From assembly GCF_009846745.1 (NCBI RefSeq), contig NZ_AQPF01000013.1, forward strand, positions 1 through 64,000: DNA of 64,000 bases, written 5' to 3'. This DNA is from Alloalcanivorax xiamenensis. Its GTDB lineage: Bacteria; Pseudomonadota; Gammaproteobacteria; Pseudomonadales; Alcanivoracaceae. The notes under the pieces are model-generated. The model had not been told where the DNA came from, ran no database searches, and worked only from the letters and a program-made list of their open reading frames with translations. The translations under genes were made by a program, and so were the position numbers. The first letter of the stretch is position 1. The number at the start of each line of letters is the position of its first letter. Below are positions 52,356-60,689 of this stretch, piece by piece.

Positions 52356-53138
52356 TCAACCGCCGTGCCGCAACTCCCCATTAATCTTCTCCGCCGTCTT
52401 TCGCAGCTCAGGCAATAACCGCTCAATCATACCTTCCTCATTGGCCTTGCTCGGCGCCAAAGTGAGGTTGATAGCGGCGATGGTTTTGTTTTCCCTATTC
52501 TTGATCGGCACGGAGATGCCGAACATGCCTTCCTCCAGTTCCCGGTCAACGATGGACCAGCCCTTGGCGCCGTCTTCCAGAATCGCTCGCTTGAGTTCCG
52601 CTTTGTCGGTGATGGTGAAGCGGGTGTAGGGGGTGAGCTCCAGGTTGTTGAGGTAGTGGTCGAGTTCTTCGGGGGGCAAGTCGGCCAGCTGGATCCGCCC
52701 CAGGGAGACCACGTGCGCGGGCAGGGTGCTGCCCACGTTGAGGGTGCTTTTGAGCAGTTTACGGGTGGGGACCCGCATCACGTAGTAGATGTCAGAACCG
52801 TCCAGCACCGCGATGGAGCAGGATTCCTGAACGCTTTGCACCAGTTCCTCCATGTAACTCTGGGCGAAGGACCAGATCTCCATTGAGGAGAGGTAGGAGA
52901 AACCCAGGTTCAGCATGCGGGGAGTGAGCCAGAACTGCTTGCCGTCGGTGTTGGCGTAGCCCAGGGCGGTGAGGGTATGCAGCAGGCGTCTGGCACTGGC
53001 CCGGGAGATGTCGGCCCGCCGGGCGACATCGGACAGGGATTGCCTGGCGGCGCCTTCTCCGAAAGTGGTGATCACCTTCAAACCCCGCATGAATCCGCTG
53101 ACCAGCAGGGACTCAGCCTTCTCTTTATGTGCCGCCAT
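52356..53138 (-). CDS. IclR-family transcriptional regulator
   Basis: IclR-family regulators usually control catabolic operons in response to small acids. The 260-residue protein has a winged helix (about 12-75: LSDVARRADISRASARRLLHTLTALGYA) and the effector-binding domain with AHVVSLGRIQLADLP and WSIVDRELEEGMFGISVPIKN. It is nearest in style to the PcaR/PobR group. GGAG eight bases before the ATG at 53138 is preferred to the GTG at 53147. It is divergent from dctP of the second TRAP locus and likely regulates it. Confidence 0.9.
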   Translation of the reverse strand: MAAHKEKAESLLVSGFMRGLKVITTFGEGAARQSLSDVARRADISRASARRLLHTLTALGYANTDGKQFWLTPRMLNLGFSYLSSMEIWSFAQSYMEELVQSVQESCSIAVLDGSDIYYVMRVPTRKLLKSTLNVGSTLPAHVVSLGRIQLADLPPEELDHYLNNLELTPYTRFTITDKAELKRAILEDGAKGWSIVDRELEEGMFGISVPIKNRENKTIAAINLTLAPSKANEEGMIERLLPELRKTAEKINGELRHGG

Positions 53139-53172
53139 CGGTACCACTCCGTCCAGGGACGTTTTGACATTA

Positions 53173-53216
53173 ACGAAAGTTTCGTCTTATCTTACTGGTG
53201 TTCTTTTAGGGAACAC
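53173..53216. promoter_or_regulatory. candidate IclR-type operators
   Basis: The divergent region holds the perfect palindrome ACGAAAGTTTCGT (53173-53185) and an inverted repeat GTGTTC-N7-GAACAC (53198-53216). A GCGAACA half-site follows near 53228. The position between iclR and dctP suggests control of both genes. Confidence 0.5.
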
Positions 53217-53306
53217 AATGTGCGTATAGCGAACAATAATCAAGATGGGGTTGCAACACAACCCCCGAACTCGGAGAAAGCTCCACGAGAGCTTGGAGAG
53301 AGTCTC

Positions 53307-54428
53307 ATGGCTAACAACAACAGCAATCGATTGATATCCGCGTTGCTCGGTGGCCTGGTCGCCGTGGCTTCCCTGGTGCCGGCATTGGCTTTTGCGCGTG
53401 ATCTGACTTACGGCAGTTATCTGCCGCCTCACCATCCCACCAGTGAGGGGATCACCACCTTCATGGCGGCGGCGAAGACGCGGTCCGATGGCGAGGTGTC
53501 TTTCAAGTTCTTTCCGTCCGGGGCGGCGGCCTCGGGCAAGGAGATGCTGTCGGCGGTGAGCGACGGCATGATCGACGGCGGTTTCCTGGTGACCGTTTAT
53601 TTCCCTACGTCCATGCCGGCGAACATGGTCATCAGCGATCTGTCGTTCTGGGACCGGGACTCGCTGGCTGCGTCCGCCGCGTCGGTGGACACCATTCTCA
53701 ATGACTGTCCGCAATGCCTTGAGGAGTACAAGGAGCAGGGCGTGCGCTTCCTCGCCAGTTACGCCACGCCGCCTTACCAGGCCATGTGCAAGGACCGGTT
53801 TGACGAAGGTTTTGACGCCGAGGGCAAACGCATGCGCGTGGCCGGTGAAGAGATCGGTCGTTGGGTGTCGGGTATCGAGGGTATTCCGGTCAACATTCCC
53901 AATAGCGAATCCTACGAGGCCATGGAACGCAGCCAGTTGGACTGTGTCATCGGTGCCACCAGCTGGTTGAAATCCTTGTCGCTGATGGAAGTGGCCAACA
54001 GCGTCGTCGAGTTGCCCATGGGGGCTTTTCTGGGCGGTTCGTTGCTGAATGTGCGTGAGGCCGTCTGGGAGGATCTGGACGATAAAGGGCGCCAGGCATT
54101 GATTGATGCGGCGCCGGTAGGGCTCGCGCGTACCTTGTACGCGTATCAGAAGGAAGAACAGGACGTACGAAAGCTGGCGCGGGAACAGAACATTCACTTC
54201 GTTGAAGTATCCGATGCGCTCAAGCAACGTCGTGAGGCTTTCATGCAATCCCAGATTGAGCAATCGGCCCGGAATGCGGCCAAGCGTGGTGTCGAGCATC
54301 CGGAAAAGATCGTCGAGAGTTTCATCAAGAATCTGGAGAAGTGGGAAGGGCTGCTCGAAGGTAAGGAACTCACCGAGCAGCAGTACGCCGACCTGTTGAA
54401 GACCGAAATCTACGACAAGGCGTTTTGA
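53307..54428 (+). CDS. TRAP transporter substrate-binding protein DctP, second copy
   Basis: The 373-residue periplasmic receptor has a signal peptide (about 1-30, AFA-R) and the DctP fold with GKRMRVAG (about 173-180) holding the usual carboxylate-binding Arg. Cys134, Cys137 (CPQC), Cys161 and Cys213 fall at exactly the same residue numbers as in the first DctP. The ATG at 53307 follows GGAGAG at 53295-53300. It is the first gene of a unit with CoA-transferase, MDR oxidoreductase and DctQM. Ligand unknown, probably a small branched or hydroxylated acid. Confidence 0.92.
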   Translation: MANNNSNRLISALLGGLVAVASLVPALAFARDLTYGSYLPPHHPTSEGITTFMAAAKTRSDGEVSFKFFPSGAAASGKEMLSAVSDGMIDGGFLVTVYFPTSMPANMVISDLSFWDRDSLAASAASVDTILNDCPQCLEEYKEQGVRFLASYATPPYQAMCKDRFDEGFDAEGKRMRVAGEEIGRWVSGIEGIPVNIPNSESYEAMERSQLDCVIGATSWLKSLSLMEVANSVVELPMGAFLGGSLLNVREAVWEDLDDKGRQALIDAAPVGLARTLYAYQKEEQDVRKLAREQNIHFVEVSDALKQRREAFMQSQIEQSARNAAKRGVEHPEKIVESFIKNLEKWEGLLEGKELTEQQYADLLKTEIYDKAF

Positions 54429-54459
54429 TGGACCGTGCCGGTTCAGGGCTCTGGAGGTG

Positions 54460-54587
54460 GCTACAAAGCCACTGTAGGAGCTTGCCTGCAAGCGAACTCC
54501 TGGAACGGGAGATGATTCGCTGCCAAGGCAGCTCCCCACAGCGGCTCCGTGGTTTCCCTTTGTGGGAAGCTGCCTTGGCAGCGAATG
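54460..54587. repeat. three palindromic repeats inside the TRAP operon
   Basis: A forward AGCTTGC-CT-GCAAGCG unit (54479-54494), a reverse GCTGCCAAGGCAGC unit (54519-54535) and a forward AGCTGCC-TT-GGCAGCG unit (54569-54584). They interrupt the 205-bp gap between dctP and the CoA-transferase, so they may affect mRNA stability or termination inside the operon. Confidence 0.82.
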
Positions 54588-54633
54588 GCGTGCTAGCGCG
54601 CCGGTTTCTTCTCACTTCACAGGTTATTGATTG

Positions 54634-55821
54634 ATGAATACCGCTACAACGCAGTTCAAGCCGTTTGACGGGGTCCGGGTCCTGGATATGAGCCAGGGGC
54701 TGGCCGGGCCTTACGCGGCGCAGATGCTTCTGATGATGGGCGCCACGGTGGTGAAGGTGGAGCCGCCCCAGGGAGACTGGGGCCGGGTGATGGGGCTGGC
54801 ACGCAGCGGGCACAGCGCTCTGAGCGTAATCGCCAACTGGGGTAAGAAAGGTATCTGCGTGGATGCCCGGAATGAACAGGGACGGGAGGTGATCAAACGC
54901 CTGGTTGGTTGCTCGGATCTGGTGATGGAAAGCTTCCGGCCTGGTGTAATGGAAAAGCTCGGGTTGGGGTACGACGTCCTGAAGTCCATGAATCCCGCCA
55001 TTGTACTGGGCTCCATTTCCGGTTTTGGCCGCACCGGTCCCCACGCATTGCGCGCGGGCTCGGACAGCATTCTCCAGGCGGCCACCGGCATGGCGGCCAT
55101 GAACGGTACGGACCAAGGCGAGCCCCGGCGGGTTGGTATGCTGGCGGTGGATATGATCACCGGTTTGTACGCCGGTTACGCATTGTCCGCGGCGATTCAC
55201 GAGCAGCGGGCCACCGGTGTTGGCCGCCATCTGGATTTGTCTCTGCTTGGTGCCTCAATGGCTTTTCAGGCCATGCCGATGGTGGAGTCGTTCCTGCAGG
55301 GCGGAGAAAAAAGAAAACCGGTGACGGTGCCCTCGGGCAATTTCAACGCCGCCGATGGTCAACTCTCGGTGGTGTGCTTGCGTAATGAGATGTTCTTCGC
55401 CCTGGCAAAGGCGCTTGGCCATGAAGAGTGGGCAACCGATCCACGTTTTGCCGATAACGAGTCACGTCAACGCAATGTGGATACCCTGCACGACCTGCTG
55501 GCGGATATTTTTCCGACACAATCCAGGGAGTACTGGATTGATCGCCTCAATCAGGCGGGTGTGCTTTGTGGACCGGTGAACAGCTATTCGTCGTTGCGTG
55601 AGGATGCCCAGGTGGAGGCCCTGCATTTGTTGGCGGACGTGGACCAGCCAGACTTCGGTGCCTTTCCTTTCCCTGCGTTTCCAGGGGCGGAGAACCGGGC
55701 GGACGAGTTGCCGCCGGCGCCGGCTTTGGGGCAACACACCGTGGATGCCCTGCGAGGCGCGGGCTTCGCCGAGGCGGAGATCCACAACTTGTTGTCATCC
55801 GGTGCCTGCATGCAGGCGTGA
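54634..55821 (+). CDS. CaiB/BaiF family III CoA-transferase, second copy
   Basis: The 395-residue protein has FDGVRVLDMSQGLAGPYAAQ at the start, NWGKKGICVDARN, ESFRPGVMEKLGLGYDVLKSMNP and the catalytic-Asp region AGSDSILQAATGM (Asp144). It is a family III transferase and is not close in sequence to the first copy beyond family motifs. Placed between TRAP dctP and an MDR oxidoreductase, it probably activates the imported acid as a CoA thioester. A racemase function cannot be excluded from sequence alone. Confidence 0.9.
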   Translation: MNTATTQFKPFDGVRVLDMSQGLAGPYAAQMLLMMGATVVKVEPPQGDWGRVMGLARSGHSALSVIANWGKKGICVDARNEQGREVIKRLVGCSDLVMESFRPGVMEKLGLGYDVLKSMNPAIVLGSISGFGRTGPHALRAGSDSILQAATGMAAMNGTDQGEPRRVGMLAVDMITGLYAGYALSAAIHEQRATGVGRHLDLSLLGASMAFQAMPMVESFLQGGEKRKPVTVPSGNFNAADGQLSVVCLRNEMFFALAKALGHEEWATDPRFADNESRQRNVDTLHDLLADIFPTQSREYWIDRLNQAGVLCGPVNSYSSLREDAQVEALHLLADVDQPDFGAFPFPAFPGAENRADELPPAPALGQHTVDALRGAGFAEAEIHNLLSSGACMQA

Positions 55822-55841
55822 GAAAGAATAAGGAGCAGGTG

Positions 55842-56840
55842 ATGCGAGCAGTGCTTTGTGACCGGTTCGGGTCTTATCAGGACCTGGTGTTATCCAGGGT
55901 ACCCAGTCCGGCGTTGGCGGAGGGCTGCGTGCGTATCGCCGTGCACTTCGCCAGCGTCAGCTACGCCATCTCCTTGATGGTGGCGGGGACCTATCAACGC
56001 AAAATGACGCTGCCTTTTGTTCCCGGCACGGAGGTATCCGGAGTCGTTACCGAATGCGGCCCCGGCGTTAACGATCTCAAAGTGGGGCAGCGGGTGGCGG
56101 CCATTGTCGATTGCGGCGCCTTTGCTGAAGAGGTGGTGATCGACCGGGCCACCGTCTACCCGGTTCCGGAGGCGGTGCCATTGGAACAGGCGGTGGCTTT
56201 GCCCCTGTCGTTCGGTACCGCGACCACGGCATTAAAACGGGCCGGGGAGCTGGCTAATAAAACGGTTCTGGTGACCGGTGCCGGAGGGGCTCTGGGGCAA
56301 GCCGCTGTACAGGTGGCTGCTTTGCTTGGAGCCAAGGTCATCGCCATGGCCAGCTCGCCTGCAAAGCTGGACGCGGCTTTGAAGGTGGGCGCCTCGGAAG
56401 GGATCGATTACTCCACCGGGGACGTGGTGAAGAAGGTTAAGGCTTTGACGGACGGGCGCGGCGCCGATGTAGTGTTCGATCCGGTGGGTGGCGACGTGTT
56501 CGTGTCGCTGATTCGGGCCACGGCGGTGGAAGGAGCCATTCTTTCGCTGGGTTTTGCCAGCGGTGACATTCCCGCCGCGCCGGTGAATCTGTTGTTGGTG
56601 AAGAACATCGGTTTGCTGGGGGTGAATTTTTCCGAGTACGTGGGTTGGGGAAAAGAGGATCGGCGTCATCAATTCTCCGATGAAATCCAGTCGATGATGC
56701 GCTGGCTGTTCCAGTCCGCGGCGGAAGGAGAAATAAATCTCGCCACGCCCGAGCTGTTCCGATTCGAGCAGGTGACGGAAGCCATCGATCAGGTGGTTAA
56801 GCGCCGGGCCGTGGGTAAGGTGGCATTACGTATTCGATGA
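55842..56840 (+). CDS. MDR-superfamily NADPH:quinone oxidoreductase-like enzyme
   Basis: The 332-residue protein is a zinc-free medium-chain dehydrogenase/reductase: GroES-like N-terminal domain with PFVPGTEVSGVV (about 56-67) and a Rossmann domain with VLVTGAGGALGQAAVQVA (about 142-159). The family includes quinone oxidoreductases and enoyl-CoA (acrylyl/crotonyl-type) reductases. AAGGAG supports the ATG at 55842. In this operon a reduction of an enoyl-CoA made from the imported acid is plausible, but not shown. Confidence 0.85.
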   Translation: MRAVLCDRFGSYQDLVLSRVPSPALAEGCVRIAVHFASVSYAISLMVAGTYQRKMTLPFVPGTEVSGVVTECGPGVNDLKVGQRVAAIVDCGAFAEEVVIDRATVYPVPEAVPLEQAVALPLSFGTATTALKRAGELANKTVLVTGAGGALGQAAVQVAALLGAKVIAMASSPAKLDAALKVGASEGIDYSTGDVVKKVKALTDGRGADVVFDPVGGDVFVSLIRATAVEGAILSLGFASGDIPAAPVNLLLVKNIGLLGVNFSEYVGWGKEDRRHQFSDEIQSMMRWLFQSAAEGEINLATPELFRFEQVTEAIDQVVKRRAVGKVALRIR

Positions 56841-56849
56841 GGTTGGATT

Positions 56850-57350
56850 ATGAACCGGCTAATAAAAAAGACAAAGAATCTGGCCACCAATGTGGTCGGC
56901 GCAATGATTGTTCTGATGATGGTGCATGTCACCACCGAAGTGCTGCTGAGGTTGCTGTTCGGCATGCATATCCCGGGAACCATGGAAGTCGTTGCTTACT
57001 ACTACATGGTGGCGGCGGTGTTCATCGGTATCTTTATTTGTGTGGTGGAGGATAGCCACATTCGCGTGGATGTATTGGTTCAGCATTTTGGCAAACGGTT
57101 GAAATCCGCTTCGGATATCTTCGGGTTGCTGGTGATAACGCTGTACTTTGCCCTGTTCTCCTACGGTCTGTATTTGCAAGCGGTTAAAAGCTGGGGACGC
57201 CGGGAAGGCGTGGACGCGGTGTTCTTTGAACTGTCGATCTGGCCATCTCGTTGGATTGCATGGGCGGGCGTTTCCCTGGCCGCTCTCGCGGCGGTGTATC
57301 TTCTGGTCCGTCTACTGCGCGGTAGATCCGGGCGGGAGATGCCATCATGA
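56850..57350 (+). CDS. TRAP transporter small membrane subunit DctQ, second copy
   Basis: The 166-residue protein has four hydrophobic helices (about 12-33, 47-66, 86-108, 128-152) and PGTMEVVAYYYMVAAVFIGIF as in DctQ proteins. It starts 9 bp after the MDR gene and its stop overlaps dctM by ATGA, so translation is coupled. Confidence 0.9.
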   Translation: MNRLIKKTKNLATNVVGAMIVLMMVHVTTEVLLRLLFGMHIPGTMEVVAYYYMVAAVFIGIFICVVEDSHIRVDVLVQHFGKRLKSASDIFGLLVITLYFALFSYGLYLQAVKSWGRREGVDAVFFELSIWPSRWIAWAGVSLAALAAVYLLVRLLRGRSGREMPS

Positions 57351-58654
57351 GCGCGGTGCAGGTCGGGTTCGCTTGTATCGCGTTGTTGTTGGTGCTGTTG
57401 GCGCTGCGTGTGCCGATCGGGGTCTCGCTCGGGGTGAGCGCCTTCACCGGGTTACTCTCTCTGCGTGGGCTGGACGCGGCGTTCGCCTTGATGGGCTCCA
57501 CCACGTTTCAGTTCATCGCCCATTGGTCGTTGACCGCCATTCCCATGTTTATCCTGATGGGCGCGATTGCCTTCCATACCGGTTTGACGCGGACCCTGTT
57601 CGATGCGGGCAAGGCCTGGCTGGGTTTCCTGCCGGGCGGGTTGGCGATCGCCACCAATGTTTCCAGTGCCGGTTTTGCCGCCGCCAGTGGTTCCAGTGTG
57701 GCGATGGCCGGTGCCATGTCCCGTCTTGCCGTACCGGAAATGCTGAGGGCCCGGTACGATCCTGGCCTGGCCACGGGGGTGGTGGCGGCGTCTGGAACGC
57801 TGGGAGCCTTTATCCCTCCGAGTATTCCTTTTGTGCTTTATGCGGTTTTCATGGAGGCGTCCGTCGGACAGTTGCTGATGGCGGGGATTATCCCTGGCCT
57901 GCTGACCATGCTGGCCTATGCGGTATTGATCATCACCCGAGTGAAGCTGAATCCGGACCTGGCGCCGGGTACGGCGCAGGCCTACTCCACCCGGGACCGT
58001 TGGGTATTGTTGCTCAAGTCCTGGCCGCTGCCAGTGATCGTCGCCGGTGTGGTCGGCGGGCTTTATACCGGAACGGTGACGGCCACCGAGGCAGGCGCTT
58101 TTGGTGCCTTCGTGGCGATCGTGGCCGCCTTGCTCCAGGGTTCCTTCAGCTGGACGGCGATGCAGCAGGCGGTGTCGGAAACCGTCACCAGCACCGCGTC
58201 GATTTTTCTCATTGCCATCGGCGCTGTGTTGTTCAGTCGTATGCTCACGCTCAGCCAGATTCCCATGAACATTGGTGTCTGGGTGGAAGATTACGCAGTG
58301 GCGCTGTGGATGTTCTTGCTGGCGGTCACGGTGTTCTACATCGTTCTGGGTATGTTCCTGGATCCGATCGGCTTGATGCTGGTGACCCTGCCGGTGCTGG
58401 CGCCTTTCGTCATCGCGTTTGATATCGACGTGATCTGGTTTGGCGTGCTGGTGGTGAAGTTCATCGAGATCGGTTTGCTGACACCGCCAATAGGATTGAA
58501 CCTGTTCGTGGTCAGTGCCGGGGTGGGCGACAAGGTGCCGTTCGGTCAGGTGGTGCGAGGCACGGTGTGGTTCCTGGCCGCGGAAGCGGTGGTGCTGATT
58601 CTGCTGATGACGTTTCCGACGTTATCCCTGCTGTTGCCTTCGCTGATGTACTAA
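57347..58654 (+). CDS. TRAP transporter large permease DctM, second copy
   Basis: The 435-residue protein has about twelve helices and the DctM motifs SAGFAAASGSSVAMAGAM, GTLGAFIPPSIPFVLY and VTATEAGAFGAFVA. It is exactly as long as the first DctM and similar in layout. It completes the second TRAP transporter and ends this operon. Confidence 0.95.
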   Translation: MSAVQVGFACIALLLVLLALRVPIGVSLGVSAFTGLLSLRGLDAAFALMGSTTFQFIAHWSLTAIPMFILMGAIAFHTGLTRTLFDAGKAWLGFLPGGLAIATNVSSAGFAAASGSSVAMAGAMSRLAVPEMLRARYDPGLATGVVAASGTLGAFIPPSIPFVLYAVFMEASVGQLLMAGIIPGLLTMLAYAVLIITRVKLNPDLAPGTAQAYSTRDRWVLLLKSWPLPVIVAGVVGGLYTGTVTATEAGAFGAFVAIVAALLQGSFSWTAMQQAVSETVTSTASIFLIAIGAVLFSRMLTLSQIPMNIGVWVEDYAVALWMFLLAVTVFYIVLGMFLDPIGLMLVTLPVLAPFVIAFDIDVIWFGVLVVKFIEIGLLTPPIGLNLFVVSAGVGDKVPFGQVVRGTVWFLAAEAVVLILLMTFPTLSLLLPSLMY

Positions 58655-58728
58655 CCAGGATGGTGCCATATTGACGAGATGATGAATTTGATGCACTGTG
58701 GCATCAATAATGATGACCGAGCGTCGAT

Positions 58729-58938
58729 ATGCGTACCACAATCACGATTGACGATGCCCTCTACGAGCAGGCATTGGAGCTGGCTGAAGCAGGCTTGGAT
58801 AAACCCGCGGATATTCTTCGGGAGGCCATCAAAACCTATGTTCGGGTCCAAGCCGCGCGCCGCCTGGCCGCTTTGGGAGGAGCCTCACCTGATATGGAGG
58901 ATATCCCGCGGCGGCGTGAGGAGCCGTTCCAGGAATGA
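58729..58938 (+). CDS. vapB: VapB-family antitoxin
   Basis: The 69-residue protein begins MRTTITIDDALYEQALELAE, a ribbon-helix-helix start typical of the VapB group with DUF2191-like features, and ends in a charged tail. It overlaps vapC by four bases, giving the usual antitoxin-first order. It neutralises VapC and likely represses the operon. Confidence 0.88.
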   Translation: MRTTITIDDALYEQALELAEAGLDKPADILREAIKTYVRVQAARRLAALGGASPDMEDIPRRREEPFQE

Positions 58939-59315
58939 GCGTTTTGGTGGATACCTCGGTATGGGTGGCGCACTTCAGAGAAAAAAATGAGGCGCTGATC
59001 AACCTGATGGAAATGGACCGTGCCCTGGTGCATCCCATGGTCTTGGGCGAGCTTGCCTGTGGGACTCCGCCTGAGCCTCGGCAACGAACTTTGGGCTACA
59101 TAGGTCTATTGCGGCCGAGTAATCAGGCCAGCCTTAAGGAGGTCATGACGTTCGTTGAGCAAGAAAGCTTATACGGTCGAGGTTGTGGTTTGGTGGATAT
59201 GATGTTGCTCGCTTCAACCCTCATCACTCCCGAAGGGAGGCTTTGGACGTTGGATAAACGCTTGGCCGGATTGGCGGATGAATTTGACGTGGCGTACCAG
59301 CCGCATATGCATTAG
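58935..59315 (+). CDS. vapC: VapC-family PIN-domain ribonuclease toxin
   Basis: VapC toxins cleave tRNA or rRNA using a PIN domain. The 126-residue protein has the four acidic residues in place: Asp6 (VLVDTSVW), Glu39 (LGELA), Asp88 (GLVDMMLL) and Asp107 (TLDKRL). It should be active. The ATG overlaps the vapB stop. Confidence 0.92.
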   Translation: MSVLVDTSVWVAHFREKNEALINLMEMDRALVHPMVLGELACGTPPEPRQRTLGYIGLLRPSNQASLKEVMTFVEQESLYGRGCGLVDMMLLASTLITPEGRLWTLDKRLAGLADEFDVAYQPHMH

Positions 59316-59331
59316 GTACAGCGTTGGGGGG

Positions 59332-59403
59332 GATTCGCGAGCAAGCTCGCTTCCCACAGCGGCTTCGTAGTTCTCTCTGTGGGAAGCGAGCTTGCTCGCG
59401 AAT
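59332..59403. repeat. facing pair of palindromic repeats
   Basis: A reverse unit TTCGCGAGCAAGCTCGCTTCCCAC (in part, 59333-59356) and a forward AGCGAGC-TT-GCTCGCG unit (59385-59400) with shared flanks. They lie between the convergent vapC and desaturase genes. Confidence 0.85.
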
Positions 59404-59414
59404 AGCTTTACTAA

Positions 59415-60617
59415 TCAGGCCCGGGCCGGTTGCGGCTGGTAGCCTTTCAGCGCGGTGACGAAATCCTGCAGAGCGTGAATGCCGGACTCCTCGGCTTCAC
59501 GGCACCATTGTTTCAGCGCATCCAGCATCTCCGCGGAATTGCGGCTGGTCTGGCTCCAGATTTCCTGCAGACGCAGGCGGTATTCGTAGATAGTGGCCAG
59601 CGTGTGATTGTGCTCGGTCAGCCGTTCCAGACGTTGCTGATGACGCGGTTTGAAGAAACGCTGGTCGCGGTACAACAGGGCCCGGGCGCGGCGGTAGAAA
59701 CCGCGAGTGGCTTCGCAGGCGCGGGCTTGCTCCTGCTGGAATACCGGTTTGATTACCGTGCGGCGGTAGTGAGCCATCACCTGGAAACGGTGTTGCACCA
59801 GGGCTCGCACGGTGTCCAGATCGATGCTCGGGCGAGTGGGGTTCAGCACCGGTTTCGGCGCCAGTTTTTTCACTTTGGCCAGGCCCAGCATTTCGAACAG
59901 GCGGATCCAGGCCCAGCCCATATCGAACTCGAATCGGCGCACCGACAGCTTGGCGGAGCTGGGGTAGGTGTGGTGATTGTTATGCAGCTCTTCGCCGCCA
60001 ATCAGAATACCCCACGGCAGAATGTTGCGTGAGGCGTCCTTGCATTCGAAGTTGCGGTAGCCCCAGTAGTGGCCGATGCCGTTGATCACGCCAGCGGCGA
60101 ACAGCGGAATCCACATCATCTGCACCGCCCAGATGGTTACCCCGGCGAAGCCGAACAACAGGATGTTGGTCAGTGCCATCAGCACGATACCGAGCATGGG
60201 GAAGCGGCTGTAGACGTTGCGTTCCATCCAGTCGTCCGGGCAGCCGGCGCCGTATTTGTCCAGGGTTTCCTGGTTCAGCGCTTCGGCCTGGTAGAGCTCC
60301 GCCCCTTCGCGCAGTACTTTGCGGATGCCAAGTACCTGCGGGCTGTGCGGGTCTTCCTCACTATCGCAGTGGGCGTGATGCTTGCGATGAATGGCGGTCC
60401 AGGCGCGGGTGTTCATGCCCGTGGTCAACCACAGCCAGAAACGGAAGAAATGTTTCAACACCGGATTCAATTCCAGCGCGCGGTGGGCGGAATAGCGGTG
60501 CAGATAAACAGTGACGCTGACAATGGTCACATGGGTCAGGGCCAGGGTGATCAGCACCAGGCTCCAGGGGCCCAGAGCCAGGAGGCCCTCGGACAGAAAC
60601 ATCAGGATGGTGTTCAT
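59415..60617 (-). CDS. membrane acyl-CoA/fatty acid desaturase
   Basis: This 400-residue di-iron desaturase has all three His boxes: HRYSAH (40-45), HRKHH (77-81) and HNNHH (212-216), the pattern of delta-9 acyl-CoA desaturases of the OLE1/SCD type. Membrane helices lie near 10-40 and 140-180. After the third box a long charged helical C-terminal extension (about 260-400) has no catalytic motif and is larger than the minimal family. It probably introduces double bonds in membrane acyl chains. The neighbours give no regulator. Confidence 0.92.
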   Translation of the reverse strand: MNTILMFLSEGLLALGPWSLVLITLALTHVTIVSVTVYLHRYSAHRALELNPVLKHFFRFWLWLTTGMNTRAWTAIHRKHHAHCDSEEDPHSPQVLGIRKVLREGAELYQAEALNQETLDKYGAGCPDDWMERNVYSRFPMLGIVLMALTNILLFGFAGVTIWAVQMMWIPLFAAGVINGIGHYWGYRNFECKDASRNILPWGILIGGEELHNNHHTYPSSAKLSVRRFEFDMGWAWIRLFEMLGLAKVKKLAPKPVLNPTRPSIDLDTVRALVQHRFQVMAHYRRTVIKPVFQQEQARACEATRGFYRRARALLYRDQRFFKPRHQQRLERLTEHNHTLATIYEYRLRLQEIWSQTSRNSAEMLDALKQWCREAEESGIHALQDFVTALKGYQPQPARA

Positions 60618-60689
60618 AATAATCCGGCTTGCGGCGGTAGTAGTCCGTTAGAAAGCGAATGTCGCCGATTCGTTCCTTGAGCCTCGACG

